64,000 nt of DNA from Tupaia tana (taxonomy: Eukaryota > Chordata > Mammalia > Scandentia > Tupaiidae). The position numbers were made by a program, and so were the translations under genes. How positions within the stretch are numbered: the stretch's first letter is position 1; the number at the start of each line of letters is the position of its first letter. A model generated the notes under the pieces. That model searched no databases. It was not told the DNA's origin and worked only from the letters and a program-made list of their open reading frames with translations. This document shows positions 54,121 to 64,000 of the stretch, piece by piece. The stretch spans positions 992,001 to 1,056,000 of the forward strand of contig JAKSZU010000032.1 in the NCBI GenBank assembly GCA_026018925.1. The letters run 5' to 3'.

Positions 54121-55294
54121 CCTCACCCTAGGCGGACACCTTAAGCTCAACCACAACCCTAACCTGACCCTCACGCTAAATCCAACCGTAACACTGAACC
54201 GACAACTAACAGTAGCCCTAAACTTACTCCCTCAAACTAAGTTCAAACCTAACCTAACCTGATGCCTAACTCAAACCACAGACAGAACCCTAACCCTAGG
54301 CGGACACCTGAAGCTCAACCCCAACCCTAACCTGACCCTGACGCTTTCTCCAACCGTAACACTGAACCGAAAACTAACAGTAGCCCTAAACTTACTCCCT
54401 CAAACTAAGTTCAAACCTAACCTAACCTGAAGCCTAACTCAAACCATAGACCTAACCTAACCCTAGGCGGACACCTTAAGCTCAACCCCAACCCTAACAT
54501 GGCCCTGATGCTAACCCCAACCATAACAGTTACCCGAAAACTAACAGTAGCCCTAAACTTATACCCTCAAACTAAGTTCAAACCTAACCTAACCTGAAGC
54601 CTAACTCAAACCACAAACCTAACCCTAACCCTAGGCGGACACCAGAAGCTCAACCCCAACCCTAACCTGACCCTGACTCTTACTCCAACCGTAACACTGA
54701 ACCGAAAACTAACAGTAGCCTTAAACTTACTCCCTCAAGCTAAGTTCAAACCTAACCTCACCTGAAGCCTAACTCAAACCATGGACCTAACCCTAACCCT
54801 AGGCGGACACCTTAAGCTCAACCCAAATCCTAACCTGACCCTGACGCTAACTCCAACCATAACACTGAACCGAAAACTAACAGTAGCCCTAAACTTACTC
54901 CCTCAAACTAAGTTTAAACCTAACCTAACCTGAAGCCTAACTCAAACCATAGACCTAACCCTAACCCTAGGCGGACACCTTAAGCTCAACCCCAACCCTA
55001 ACCTGACCCTCACGCTATCTCCAACCGTAACACTGAACCGAAAACTAACAGTAGCCCTAAACTTACTCCCTCAAACTAACTTCAATCCTAACCTAACCTG
55101 AAGCCTAACTGAAACCATAGACCTAACCCTAACCCTAGGCGGACACCTTAAGCTCAACCCCAACCCTAAAATGGCACTGACGCTAACTTCAACCATAACA
55201 GTTACTCGAAAACTACCAGTAGACCAAAAATTACTCCCTCAAACTAAGTTCAAACCTAACCTAACCTGAAGCCTAAATCAAACCATACACATAA
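54121..55294. repeat. 1,174-bp tandem duplication, copy 2 (7 monomers)
   Basis: This copy starts at CCTCACCCTAGG and ends where copy 1 would restart. Copy 1 is followed by CATACACCTAACCCTCACCC, whereas this copy is followed by CATACACATAACCC at 55,284. The duplicated length is 7 monomers less 2 bp, the shortfall coming from the shared one-base-short monomer forms. Confidence 0.85.
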
Positions 55295-56639
55295 CCCTAA
55301 CCCTAGGCGGACACCTTAAGCTCAACCACAAACCTAACCTGACCCTCACGCTAAATCCAACCGTAACACTGAACCGAAAACTAACAGTAGCCCTAAACTT
55401 ACTCCCTCAAACTAAGTTCAAACCTAACCTAACCTGAAGCCTAACTCAAACCATAGACCTAACCCTAACCCTAGGCGGACACCTGAAGCTCAACCCCAAC
55501 CCTAACCTGACCCTGACGCTATCTCCAACCGTAACACTGAACCGAAAACTAACAGTAGCCCTAAACTTACTCCCTAAAACTAAGTTCAAATCTAAACTAA
55601 CCTGAAGCCTAACTCAAACAATACACCTAACCCTAACCCTAGGCGGACACCTCAAGCTCCATCCCAACCCTAACCTGACCCTGACGCTATCTCCAACCGT
55701 AACACTGAACCGAAAACTAACAGTAGCCCTAAACCTACTCCCTCAAACTAAGTTCAAACCTAACCTAACCTGAAGCGTATCTCAAACCATAGACCTAACC
55801 CTAACCCTAGGCGGACACCTTAAGCTCAACCCCAACCCTAACCTGACCGTGACACTAACCCCAACCATAACAGTTACCCGAAAACTAACAGTCGCCCTAA
55901 ACTTACTCCCTCAAACTAAGTTCCATCCTAACCTAACCTGAAGCCTAAATGAAACCATAGACCTAACCCTAACCCTAGGCGGACACCTTATGCTTAACCC
56001 CCACCCTAACATGACCCTGACGCTTACTCCAACCGTAACACTGAACCGAAAGCAAACAGTAGCCCTAAACTTACTCCCTCAAACTAAGTTCAAACCTAAC
56101 CTAACCTGAAGCCTAAATCAAACCATACACCTAACCCTAACCCTAGGCGGACACCTGAAGCTCAACCCCAACCCTAACCTGACCCTGACGCTATCTCCAA
56201 CCGTAACACTGAACCGAAAACTAACAGTAGCCCTAAACTTACTCCCTCAAACTAAGTTCAATCCTCACCTATCATGAAGCCTAACTGAACCATAGACCTA
56301 ACCCTAACCCTAGGCGGACACCTTATGCTTAACAGCCACCATAACCTGACCATGACGCTAACTCCAACCGTAACACTGAAACCGAAAACTAACAGTAGCC
56401 CTAAACTTACTCCCTCAAACTAACTTCAAACCTAATCTAACCTGAATCCTAACTGAAACCATAGACCTAACCCTAACCCTAGGCGGACACCTTAAGCTCA
56501 ACCCCAACCCTAAAATGTCCCTGACGCTAACTCCAACCATAACAGTTACCCGAAAACTAACAGTAGACCTAAACTTACTCCCTCACACTAAGTTCAAACC
56601 TAACCTAACCTGAAGCCTAAATCAAACCATACACCTAAC
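54121..56639. repeat. 2,519-bp tandem duplication, copy 1 (15 monomers)
   Basis: Displacement is constant at 2,519 bp: CCTCACCCTAGG at 54,121 and 56,640, GACAGAACCC at 54,281 and 56,800, CATACACATAACC at 55,284 and 57,803, GACCGTGACAC at 55,845 and 58,364, and TATCATGAAG at 56,270 and 58,789. This block includes the second copy of the 1,174-bp duplication. The private variants of the 7-mer pair are absent from its 15-mer partner, so the 7-mer duplication is probably the later event. Confidence 0.8.
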
Positions 56640-58918
56640 CCTCACCCTAGGCGGACACCTTAAGCTCAACCACAACCCTAACCTGACCCTCACGCTAAAT
56701 CCAACCGTAACACTGAACCGACAACTAACAGTAGCCCTAAACTTACTCCCTCAAACTAAGTTCAAACCTAACCTAACCTGATGCCTAACTCAAACCACAG
56801 ACAGAACCCTAACCCTAGGCGGACACCTGAAGCTCAACCCCAAACCTAACCTGACCCTGACGCTATCTCCAACCGTAACACTGAACCGAAAACTAACAGT
56901 AGCCCTAAACTTACTCCCTCAAACTAAGTTCAAACCTAACCTAACCTGAAGCCTAACTCAAACCATAGACCTAACCTAACCCTAGGCGGACACATTAAGC
57001 TCAACCCCAACCCTAACATGGCCCTGACGCTAACCCCAACCATAACAGTAACCCGAAAACTAACAGTAGCCCTAAACTTATTCCCTCAAACTAAGTTCAA
57101 ACCTAACCTAACCTGAAGCCTAACTCAAACCACAAACCTAACCCTAACCCTAGGCGGACACCAGAAGCTCAACCCCAACCCTAACCTGACCCTGACTCTT
57201 ACTCCAACCGTAACACTGAACCGAAAACTAACAGTAGCCTTAAACTTACTCCCTCAAGCTAAGTTCAAACCTAACCTCACCTGAAGCCTAACTCAAACCA
57301 CGGACCTAACCCTAACCCTAGGCGGACACCTTAAGCTCAACCCAAATCCTAACCTGACCCTGACGCTAACTCCAACCATAACACTGAACCGAAAACTAAC
57401 AGTAGCCCTAAACTTACTCCCTCAAACTAAGTTCAAACCTAACCTAACCTGAAGCCTTACTCAAACCATAGACCTAACCCTAACCCTAGGCGGACACCTT
57501 AAGCTCAACCCCAACCCTAACCTGACCCTCACGCTATCTCCAACCGTAACACTGAACCGAAAACTAACAGTAGCCCTAAACTTACTCCCTCAAACTAACT
57601 TCAATCCTAACCTAACCTGAAGCCTAACTGAAACCATAGACCTAACCCTAACCCTAGGCGGACACCTTAAGCTCAACCCCAACCCTAAAATGGCACTGAC
57701 GCTAACTTCAACCATAACAGTTACCCGAAAACTACCAGTAGACCAAAAATTACTCCCTCAAACTAAGTTCAAACCTAACCTAACCTGAAGCCTAAATCAA
57801 ACCATACACATAACCCTAACCCTAGGCGGACACCTTAAGCTCAACCCCAAACCTAACCTGACCCTCACGCTAAATCCAACCGTAACACTGAACCGAAAAC
57901 TAACAGTAGCCCTAAACTTACTCCCTCAAACTAAGTTCAAACCTAACCTAACCTGAAGCCTAACTCAAACCACAGACCTAACCCTAACCCTAGGCGGACA
58001 CCTGAAGCTCAACCCCAACCCTAACCTGACCCTGACGCTATCTCCAACCGTAACACTGAACCGAAAACTAACAGTAGCCCTAAACTTACTCCCTCAAACT
58101 AAGTTCAAATCTAAACTAACCTGAAGCCTAACTCAAACAATACACCTAACCCTAACCCTAGGCGGACACCTGAAGCTCCATCCCAACCCTAACCTGACCC
58201 TGACGCTATCTCCAACCGTAAAACTGAACCGAAAACTAACAGTAGCCCTAAACTTACTCCCTCAAACTAAGTTCAAACCTAACCTAACCTGAAGCGTATC
58301 TCAAACCATAGACCTAACCCTAACCCTAGGCGGACACCTTAAGCTCAACCCCAACCCTAACCTGACCGTGACACTAACCCCAACCATAACAGTTACCCGA
58401 AAACTAACAGTCGCCCTAAACTTACTCCCTCAAACTAAGTTCCATCCTAACCTAACCTGAAGCCTAAATGAAACCATAGACCTAACCCTAACCCTAGGCG
58501 GACACCTTATGCTTAACCCCCACCCTAACATGACCCTGACGCTTACTCCAACCGTAACACTGAAGAGAAAGCAAACAGTAGCCCTAAACTTACTCCCTCA
58601 AACTAAGTTCAAACCTAACCTAACCTGAAGCCTAAATCAAACCATACACCTAACCCTAACCCTAGGCGGACACCTGAAGCTCAACCCCAACCCTAACCTG
58701 ACCCTGACGCTATCTCCAACCGTAACACTGAACCGAAAACTAACAGTAGCCCTAAACTTACTCCCTCAAACTAAGTTCAATCCTCACCTATCATGAAGCC
58801 TAACTGAACCATAGACCTAACCCTAACCCTAGGCGGACACCTTATGCTTAACAGCCACCATAACCTGACCATGACGCTAACTCCAACAGTAACACTGAAA
58901 CCGAAAACTAACAGTAGC
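56640..58918. repeat. 2,519-bp tandem duplication, copy 2 (truncated)
   Basis: This copy follows copy 1 up to about 58,918. There, copy 1 continues CTCAAACTAACTTCAAACC (56,412), but this copy reads CTCAAACTAAGTTCAAACC and goes on with the monomers found near 55,420. The switch point is an exchange junction between non-equivalent monomers. Confidence 0.75.
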
Positions 58919-59690
58919 CCTAAACTTACTCCCTCAAACTAAGTTCAAACCTAACCTAACCTGAAGCCTAACTCAAACCATAGACCTAACCCTAACCCTA
59001 GGCGGACACCTGAAGCTCAACCCCAACCCTAACCTGACCTTGACGCTATCTCCAACCGTAACACTGAACCGAAAACTAACAGTAGCCCTAAACTTACTCC
59101 CTAAAACTAAGTTCAAATCTAAACTAACCTGAAGCCTAACTCAAACAATACACCTAACCCTAACCCTAGGCGGACACCTGAAGCTCCATCCCAACCCTAA
59201 CCTGACCCTGACGCTATCTCCAACCGTAACACTGAACCGAAAACTAACAGTAGCCCTAAACCTACTCCCTCAAACTAAGTTCAAACCTAACCTAACCTGA
59301 AGCGTATCTCAAACCATAGACCTAACCCTAACCCTAGGCGGACACCTTAAGCTCAACCCCAACCCTAACCTGACCGTGACACTAACCCCAACCATAACAG
59401 TTACCCGAAAACTAACAGTCGCCCTAAACTTACTCCCTCAAACTAAGTTCCATCCTAACCTAACCTGAAGCCTAAATGAAACCATAGACCTAACCCTAAC
59501 CCTAGGCGGACACCTTATGCTTAACCCCCACCCTAACATGACCCTGACGCTTACTCCAACCGTAACACTGAACCGAAAGCAAACAGTAGCCCTAAACTTA
59601 CTCCCTCAAACTAAGTTCAAACCTAACCTAACCTGAAGCCTAAATCAAACCATACACCTAACCCTAACCCTAGGCGGACACCTTAAGCTC
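58919..59690. repeat. Inserted block repeated at 61.94-62.70 kb
   Basis: These monomers, including CCTGACCTTGACGC (59,033), CCCTAAAACTAAGTTC (59,099), AAACCTACTCC (59,257) and GACCGTGACAC (59,371), match about 55,420-56,150. They recur near 62,056, 62,122, 62,281 and 62,395, a displacement of 3,023-3,024 bp (18 monomers). Near 59,690 the sequence jumps to the monomer preceding AAATGTCCC, skipping the TATCATGAAG monomer. Confidence 0.7.
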
Positions 59691-61930
59691 AACCCCAACC
59701 CTAAAATGTCCCTGACGCTAACTCCAACCATAACAGTTACCCGAAAACTAACAGTAGACCTAAACTTACTCCCTCACACTAAGTTCAAACCTAACCTAAC
59801 CTGAAGCCTAAATCAAACCATACACCTAACCCTCACCCTAGGCGGACACCTTAAGCTCAACCACAACCCTAACCTGACCCTCACGCTAAATCCAACCGTA
59901 ACACTGAACCGACAACTAACAGTAGCCCTAAACTTACTCCCTCAAACTAAGTTCAAACCTAACCTAACCTGATGCCTAACTCAAACCACAGACAGAACCC
60001 TAACCCTAGGCGGACACCTGAAGCTCAACCCCAAACCTAACCTGACCCTGACGCTACCTCCAACCGTAACACTGAACCGAAAACTAACAGTAGCCCTAAA
60101 CTTACTCCCTCAAACTAAGTTCAAACCTAACCTAACCTGAAGCCTAACTCAAACCATAGACCTAACCTAACCCTAGGCGGACACATTAAGCTCAACCCCA
60201 ACCCTAACATGGCCCTGACGCTAACCCCAACCATAACAGTTACCCGAAAACTAACAGTAGCCCTAAACTTATTCCCTCAAACTAAGTTCAAACCTAACCT
60301 AACCTGAAGCCTAACTCAAACCACAAACCTAACCCTAACCCTAGGCGGACACCAGAAGCTCAACCCCAACCCTAACCTGACCCTGACTCTTACTCCAACC
60401 GTAACACTGAACCGAAAACTAACAGTAGCCTTAAACTTACTCCCTCAAGCTAAGTTCAAACCTAACCTCACCTGAAGCCTAACTCAAACCACGGACCTAA
60501 CCCTAACCCTAGGCGGACACCTTAAGCTCAACCCAAATCCTAACCTGACCCTGACGCTAACTCCAACCATAACACTGAACCGAAAACTAACAGTAGCCCT
60601 AAACTTACTCCCTCAATCTAAGTTCAAACCTAACCTAACCTGAAGCCTTACTCAAACCATAGACCTAACCCTAACCCTAGGCGGACACCTTAAGCTCAAC
60701 CCCAACCCTAACCTGACCCTCACGCTATCTCCAACCGTAACACTGAACCGAAAACTAACAGTAGCCCTAAACTTACTCCCTCAAACTAACTTCAATCCTA
60801 ACCTAACCTGAAGCCTAACTGAAACCATAGACCTAACCCTAACCCTAGGCGGACACCTTAAGCTCAACCCCAAACCTAAAATGGCACTGACGCTAACTTC
60901 AACCATAACAGTTACCCGAAAACTACCAGTAGACCAAAAATTACTCCCTCAAACTAAGTTCAAACCTAACCTAACCTGAAGCCTAAATCAAACCATACAC
61001 ATAACCCTAACCCTAGGCGGACACCTTAAGCTCAACCCCAAACCTAACCTGACCCTCACGCTAAATCCAACCGTAACACTGAACCGAAAACTAACAGTAG
61101 CCCTAAACTTACTCCCTCAAACTAAGTTCAAACCTAACCTAACCTGAAGCCTAACTCAAACCACAGACCTAACCCTAACCCTAGGCGGACACCTGAAGCT
61201 CAACCCCAACCCTAACCTGACCCTGACGCTATCTCCAACCGTAACACTGAACCGAAAACTAACAGTAGCCCTAAACTTACTCCCTCAAACTAAGTTCAAA
61301 TCTAAACTAAACTGAAGCCTAACTCAAACAATACACCTAACCCTAACCCTAGGCGGACACCTGAAGCTCCATCCGAACCCTAACCTGACCCTGACGCTAT
61401 CTCCAACCGTAACACTGAACCGAAAACTAACAGTAGCCCTAAACTTACTCCCTCAAACTAAGTTCCATCCTAACCTAACCTGAAGCCTAAATGAAACCAT
61501 AGACCTAACCCTAACCCTAGGCGGACACCTTATGCTTAACCCCCACCCTAACATGACCCTGACGCTTACTCCAACCGTAACACTGAAGCGAGAGCAAACA
61601 GTAGCCCTAAACTTACTCCCTCAAACTAAGTTCAAACCTAACCTAACCTGAAGCCTAAATCAAACCATACACCTAACCCTAACCCTAGGCGGACACCTGA
61701 AGCTCAACCCCAACCCTAACCTGACCCTGATGCTATCTCCAACCGTAACACTGAACCGAAAACTAACAGTAGCCCTAAACTTACTCCCTCAAACTAAGTT
61801 CAATCCTCACCTATCATGAAGCCTAACTGAACCATAGACCTAACCCTAACCCTAGGCGGACACCTTATGCTTAACAGCCACCATAACCTGACCATGACGC
61901 TAACTCCAACAGTAACACTGAAACCGAAAA
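59691..61930. repeat. 19-monomer displaced copy of 56.50-58.92 kb
   Basis: Markers match 56.5-58.9 kb at 3,191 bp: AAATGTCCC at about 56,513 and 59,704, GACAGAACCC at 56,800 and 59,991, and CATACACATAACC at 57,803 and 60,994. Near 61,440 the monomer holding GCGTATCTC and GACCGTGACAC is missing, and the displacement drops to 3,023 bp for TATCATGAAG (58,789 and 61,812). This copy has lost exactly one monomer. Confidence 0.75.
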
Positions 61931-64000
61931 CTAACAGTAGCCCTAAACTTACTCCCTCAAACTAAGTTCAAACCTAACCTAACCTGAAGCCTAACTCAAA
62001 CCATAGACCTAACCCTAACCCTAGGCGGACACCTGAAGCTCAACCCCAACCCTAACCTGACCTTGACGCTATCTCCAACCGTAACACTGAACCGAAAACT
62101 AACAGTAGCCCTAAACTTACTCCCTAAAACTAAGTTCAAATCTAAACTAACCTGAAGCCTAACTCAAACAATACACCTAACCCTAAACCTAGGCGGACAC
62201 CTGAAGCTCCATCACAACCCTAACCTGACCCTGACGCTATCTCTAACCGTAACACTGAACCGAAAACTAACAGTAGCCCTAAACCTACTCCCTCAAACTA
62301 AGTTCAAACCTAACCTAACCTGAAGCGTATCTCAAACCATAGACCTAACCCTAACCCTAGGCGGACACCTTAAGCTCAACCCCAACCCTAACCTGACCGT
62401 GACACTAACCCCAACCATAACAGTTACCCGAAAACTAACAGTCGCCCTAAACTTACTCCCTCAAACTAAGTTCCATCCTAACCTAACCTGAAGCCTAAAT
62501 GAAACCATAGACCTAACCCTAACCCTAGGCGGACACCTTATGCTTAACCCCCACCCTAACATGACCCTGACGCTTACTCCAACCGTAACACTGAACCGAA
62601 AGCAAACAGTAGCCCTAAACTTACTCCCTCAAACTAAGTTCAAACCTAACCTAACCTGAAGCCTAAATCAAACCATACACCTAACCCTAACCCTAGGCGG
62701 ACACCTGAAGCTCAACCCCAACCCTAACCTGACCCTGACGCTATCTCCAACCGTAACACTGAACCGAAAACTAACAGTAGCCCTAAACTTACTCCCTCAA
62801 ACTAAGTTCAATCCTCACCTATCATGAAGCCTAACTGAACCATAGACCTAACCCTAACCCTAGGCGGACACCTTATGCTTAACAGCCACCATAACCTGAC
62901 CATGACGCTAACTCCAACCGTAACACTGAAACCGAAAACTAACAGTAGCCCTAAACTTACTCCCTCAAACTAACTTCAAACCTAATCTAACCTGAATCCT
63001 AACTGAAACCATAGACCTAACCCTAACCCTAGGCGGACACCTTAAGCTCAACCCCAACCCTAAAATGTCCCTGACGCTAACTCCAAACATAACAGTTACC
63101 CGAAAACTAACAATAGACCTAAACTTACTCCCTCACACTAAGTTCAAACCTAACCTAACCTGAAGCCTAAATCAAACCATACACCTAACCCTCACCCTAG
63201 GCGGACACCTTAAGCTCAACCACAACCCTAACCTGACCCTCACGCTAAATCCAACCGTAACACTGAACCGACAACTAACAGTAGCCCTAAACTTACTCCC
63301 TCAAACTAAATTCAAACCTAACCTAACCTGATGCCTAACTCAAACCACAGACAGAACCCTAACCCTAGGCGGACACCTGAAGCTCAACCCCAAACCTAAC
63401 CTGACCCTGACGCTATCTCCAACCGTAACACTGAACCGCAAACTAACAGTAGCCCTAAACTTACTCCCTCAAACTAAGTTCAAACCTAACCTAACCTGAA
63501 GCCTAACTCAAACCATAGACCTAACCTAACCCTAGGCGGACACATTAAGCTCAACCCCAACCCTAACATGGCCCTGACGCTAACCCCAACCATAACAGTT
63601 ACCCGAAAACTAACAGTAGCCCTAAACTTATTCCCTCAAACTAAGTTCAAACCTAACCTAACCTGAAGCCTAACTCAAACCACAAACCTAACCCTAACCC
63701 TAGGCGGACACCAGAAGCTCAACCCCAACCCTAACCTGACCCTGACTCTTACTCCAACCGTAACACTGAACCGAAAACTAACAGTAGCCTTAAACTTACT
63801 CCCTCAAGCTAAGTTCAAACCTAACCTCACCTGAAGCCTAACTCAAACCACGGACCTAACCCTAACCCTAGGCGGACACCTTAAGCTCAACCCAAATCCT
63901 AACCTGACCCTGACGCTAACTCCAACCATAACACTGAACCGAAAACTAACAGTAGCCCTAAACTTACTCCCTCAAACTAAGTTCAAACCTAACCTAACCT
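61931..64000. repeat. Right-edge blocks, array continues past the window
   Basis: Bases 61,931-62,700 repeat 58,919-59,690. A 6-monomer step follows, with TATCATGAAG at 61,812 and again at 62,820 (1,008 bp apart). From AAATGTCCC (about 63,063) to the end the sequence repeats 59,704-60,641 at 3,359 bp with few differences, for example CAAACTAAATTC near 63,303 and GAACCGCAAAC near 63,433. The last partial monomer begins at 63,951. No flank is visible. Confidence 0.75.

Larger units (their letters stand above)
1..64000. repeat. Tandem satellite array, about 168-bp monomer, about 381 copies
   Basis: The motif AGTAGCCCTAAACTTACTCC or a close variant recurs every 168 bp: it starts at 1, 169 and 337 and is still in register at 63,951. 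From 1 to 63,950 this is best explained as 381 monomers with a net loss of about 58 bp from small indels. All copies share one orientation. Landmarks repeat in fixed order in every monomer: CTCAAACTAAGTTCAA, CCTAACCTAACCTGAAGCC, CCCTAACCCTAGGCGGACAC, CAACCCCAACCCTAACC, then CTCCAACC and GAAAACTAACAG. No unrelated sequence longer than a few bases interrupts the array, and it reaches both window edges, so its true length is unknown. Tandem, gene-free DNA of this scale is typical of eukaryotic heterochromatin. The family name and host are not recognised. Confidence 0.98.

Noticed and set aside
1..64000. Chromosome-end telomere
   Set aside because: Perfect CCCTAA runs are only two or three units long and sit inside 168-bp monomers. 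There is no terminal pure hexamer tract at either edge of the window, so it is telomere-like but not a telomere.
1..64000. CRISPR array or phage-type repeat array
   Set aside because: There are no unique spacers between repeats. The whole 168-bp unit repeats, with variation spread along it, as in satellite DNA.
1..64000. CENP-B box marking a centromeric alphoid satellite
   Set aside because: The only nearby candidate, the reverse strand of GAACCGAAAAC, gives TTCGGTTC but lacks the required CGGG at the right spacing. The unit does not resemble the 171-bp alphoid monomer despite the similar length.
1..64000. Coding tandem-repeat protein such as a surface or antifreeze-type protein
   Set aside because: The unit length is a multiple of three, which invited this idea, but all frames are closed by stops in nearly every monomer and 1-bp indels are common and tolerated.
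1..64000. A previously undescribed gene system
   Set aside because: I looked for genes, RNA structures, inverted repeats, promoters and unique islands on both strands and found only the satellite. The claim cannot be supported from this window.

Overview
This window is one uninterrupted satellite DNA array. A monomer of about 168 bp repeats head to tail in the same orientation from base 1 to base 64,000, giving about 381 full copies plus a partial one at the right edge. I see no protein-coding gene, RNA gene, transposon, CRISPR array, inversion or unique spacer. The array runs off both ends of the window. This points to a eukaryotic chromosome in heterochromatin (subtelomeric, pericentromeric or interstitial). 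The sequence alone does not name the organism.

The monomer has a clear internal design. In one phase, 168 bp is exactly 28 hexamers, most of them degenerate versions of CTAACC, the C-rich strand of the TTAGGG-type telomere repeat. By my hand count, a typical monomer matches an in-phase CTAACC ladder at about 107 of 168 positions, against roughly a third expected from base composition. The + strand is C- and A-rich and G-poor (about 37% C, 35% A, 17% T, 11% G), as a telomere C-strand would be. The simplest reading is that a stretch of 28 decayed telomere hexamers was fixed as a unit and then amplified.

Above the monomer, the array is a patchwork of irregular higher-order blocks of 6 to 27 monomers. 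Bases 1 to about 8.4 kb are the most heterogeneous, with one old 15-monomer duplication and small 2- to 4-monomer patterns. From about 8.4 to 43.3 kb, a block family marked by the variant TGATCCCGAC recurs at spacings of mostly 15 to 23 monomers. It includes three 2.69-kb-period copies (18.4-25.2 kb), a 3,525-bp tandem pair (26.6-32.3 kb) and a near-identical 3,861-bp tandem pair (33.0-40.7 kb). Bases 40.7-46.1 kb are a mosaic zone. From about 46.1 kb to the end a second block family, marked by TATCATGAAG and GACAGAACCC, takes over. It shows nested duplications with displacements of 4,535, 1,174, 2,519, 3,191, 3,023 and 3,359 bp, some with no difference I could find between copies. Private variation falls and copy identity rises from left to right, suggesting the most recent turnover is at or beyond the right edge.

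No genes work together here. The three longest open frames are accidents of a repeat whose length is divisible by 3. I found no new gene system. What merits a second look is the telomere-hexamer origin, the record of unequal exchange, the transversion-heavy variation and the strand asymmetry. All block boundaries were read by eye from shared variants and should be taken as accurate to about one monomer.
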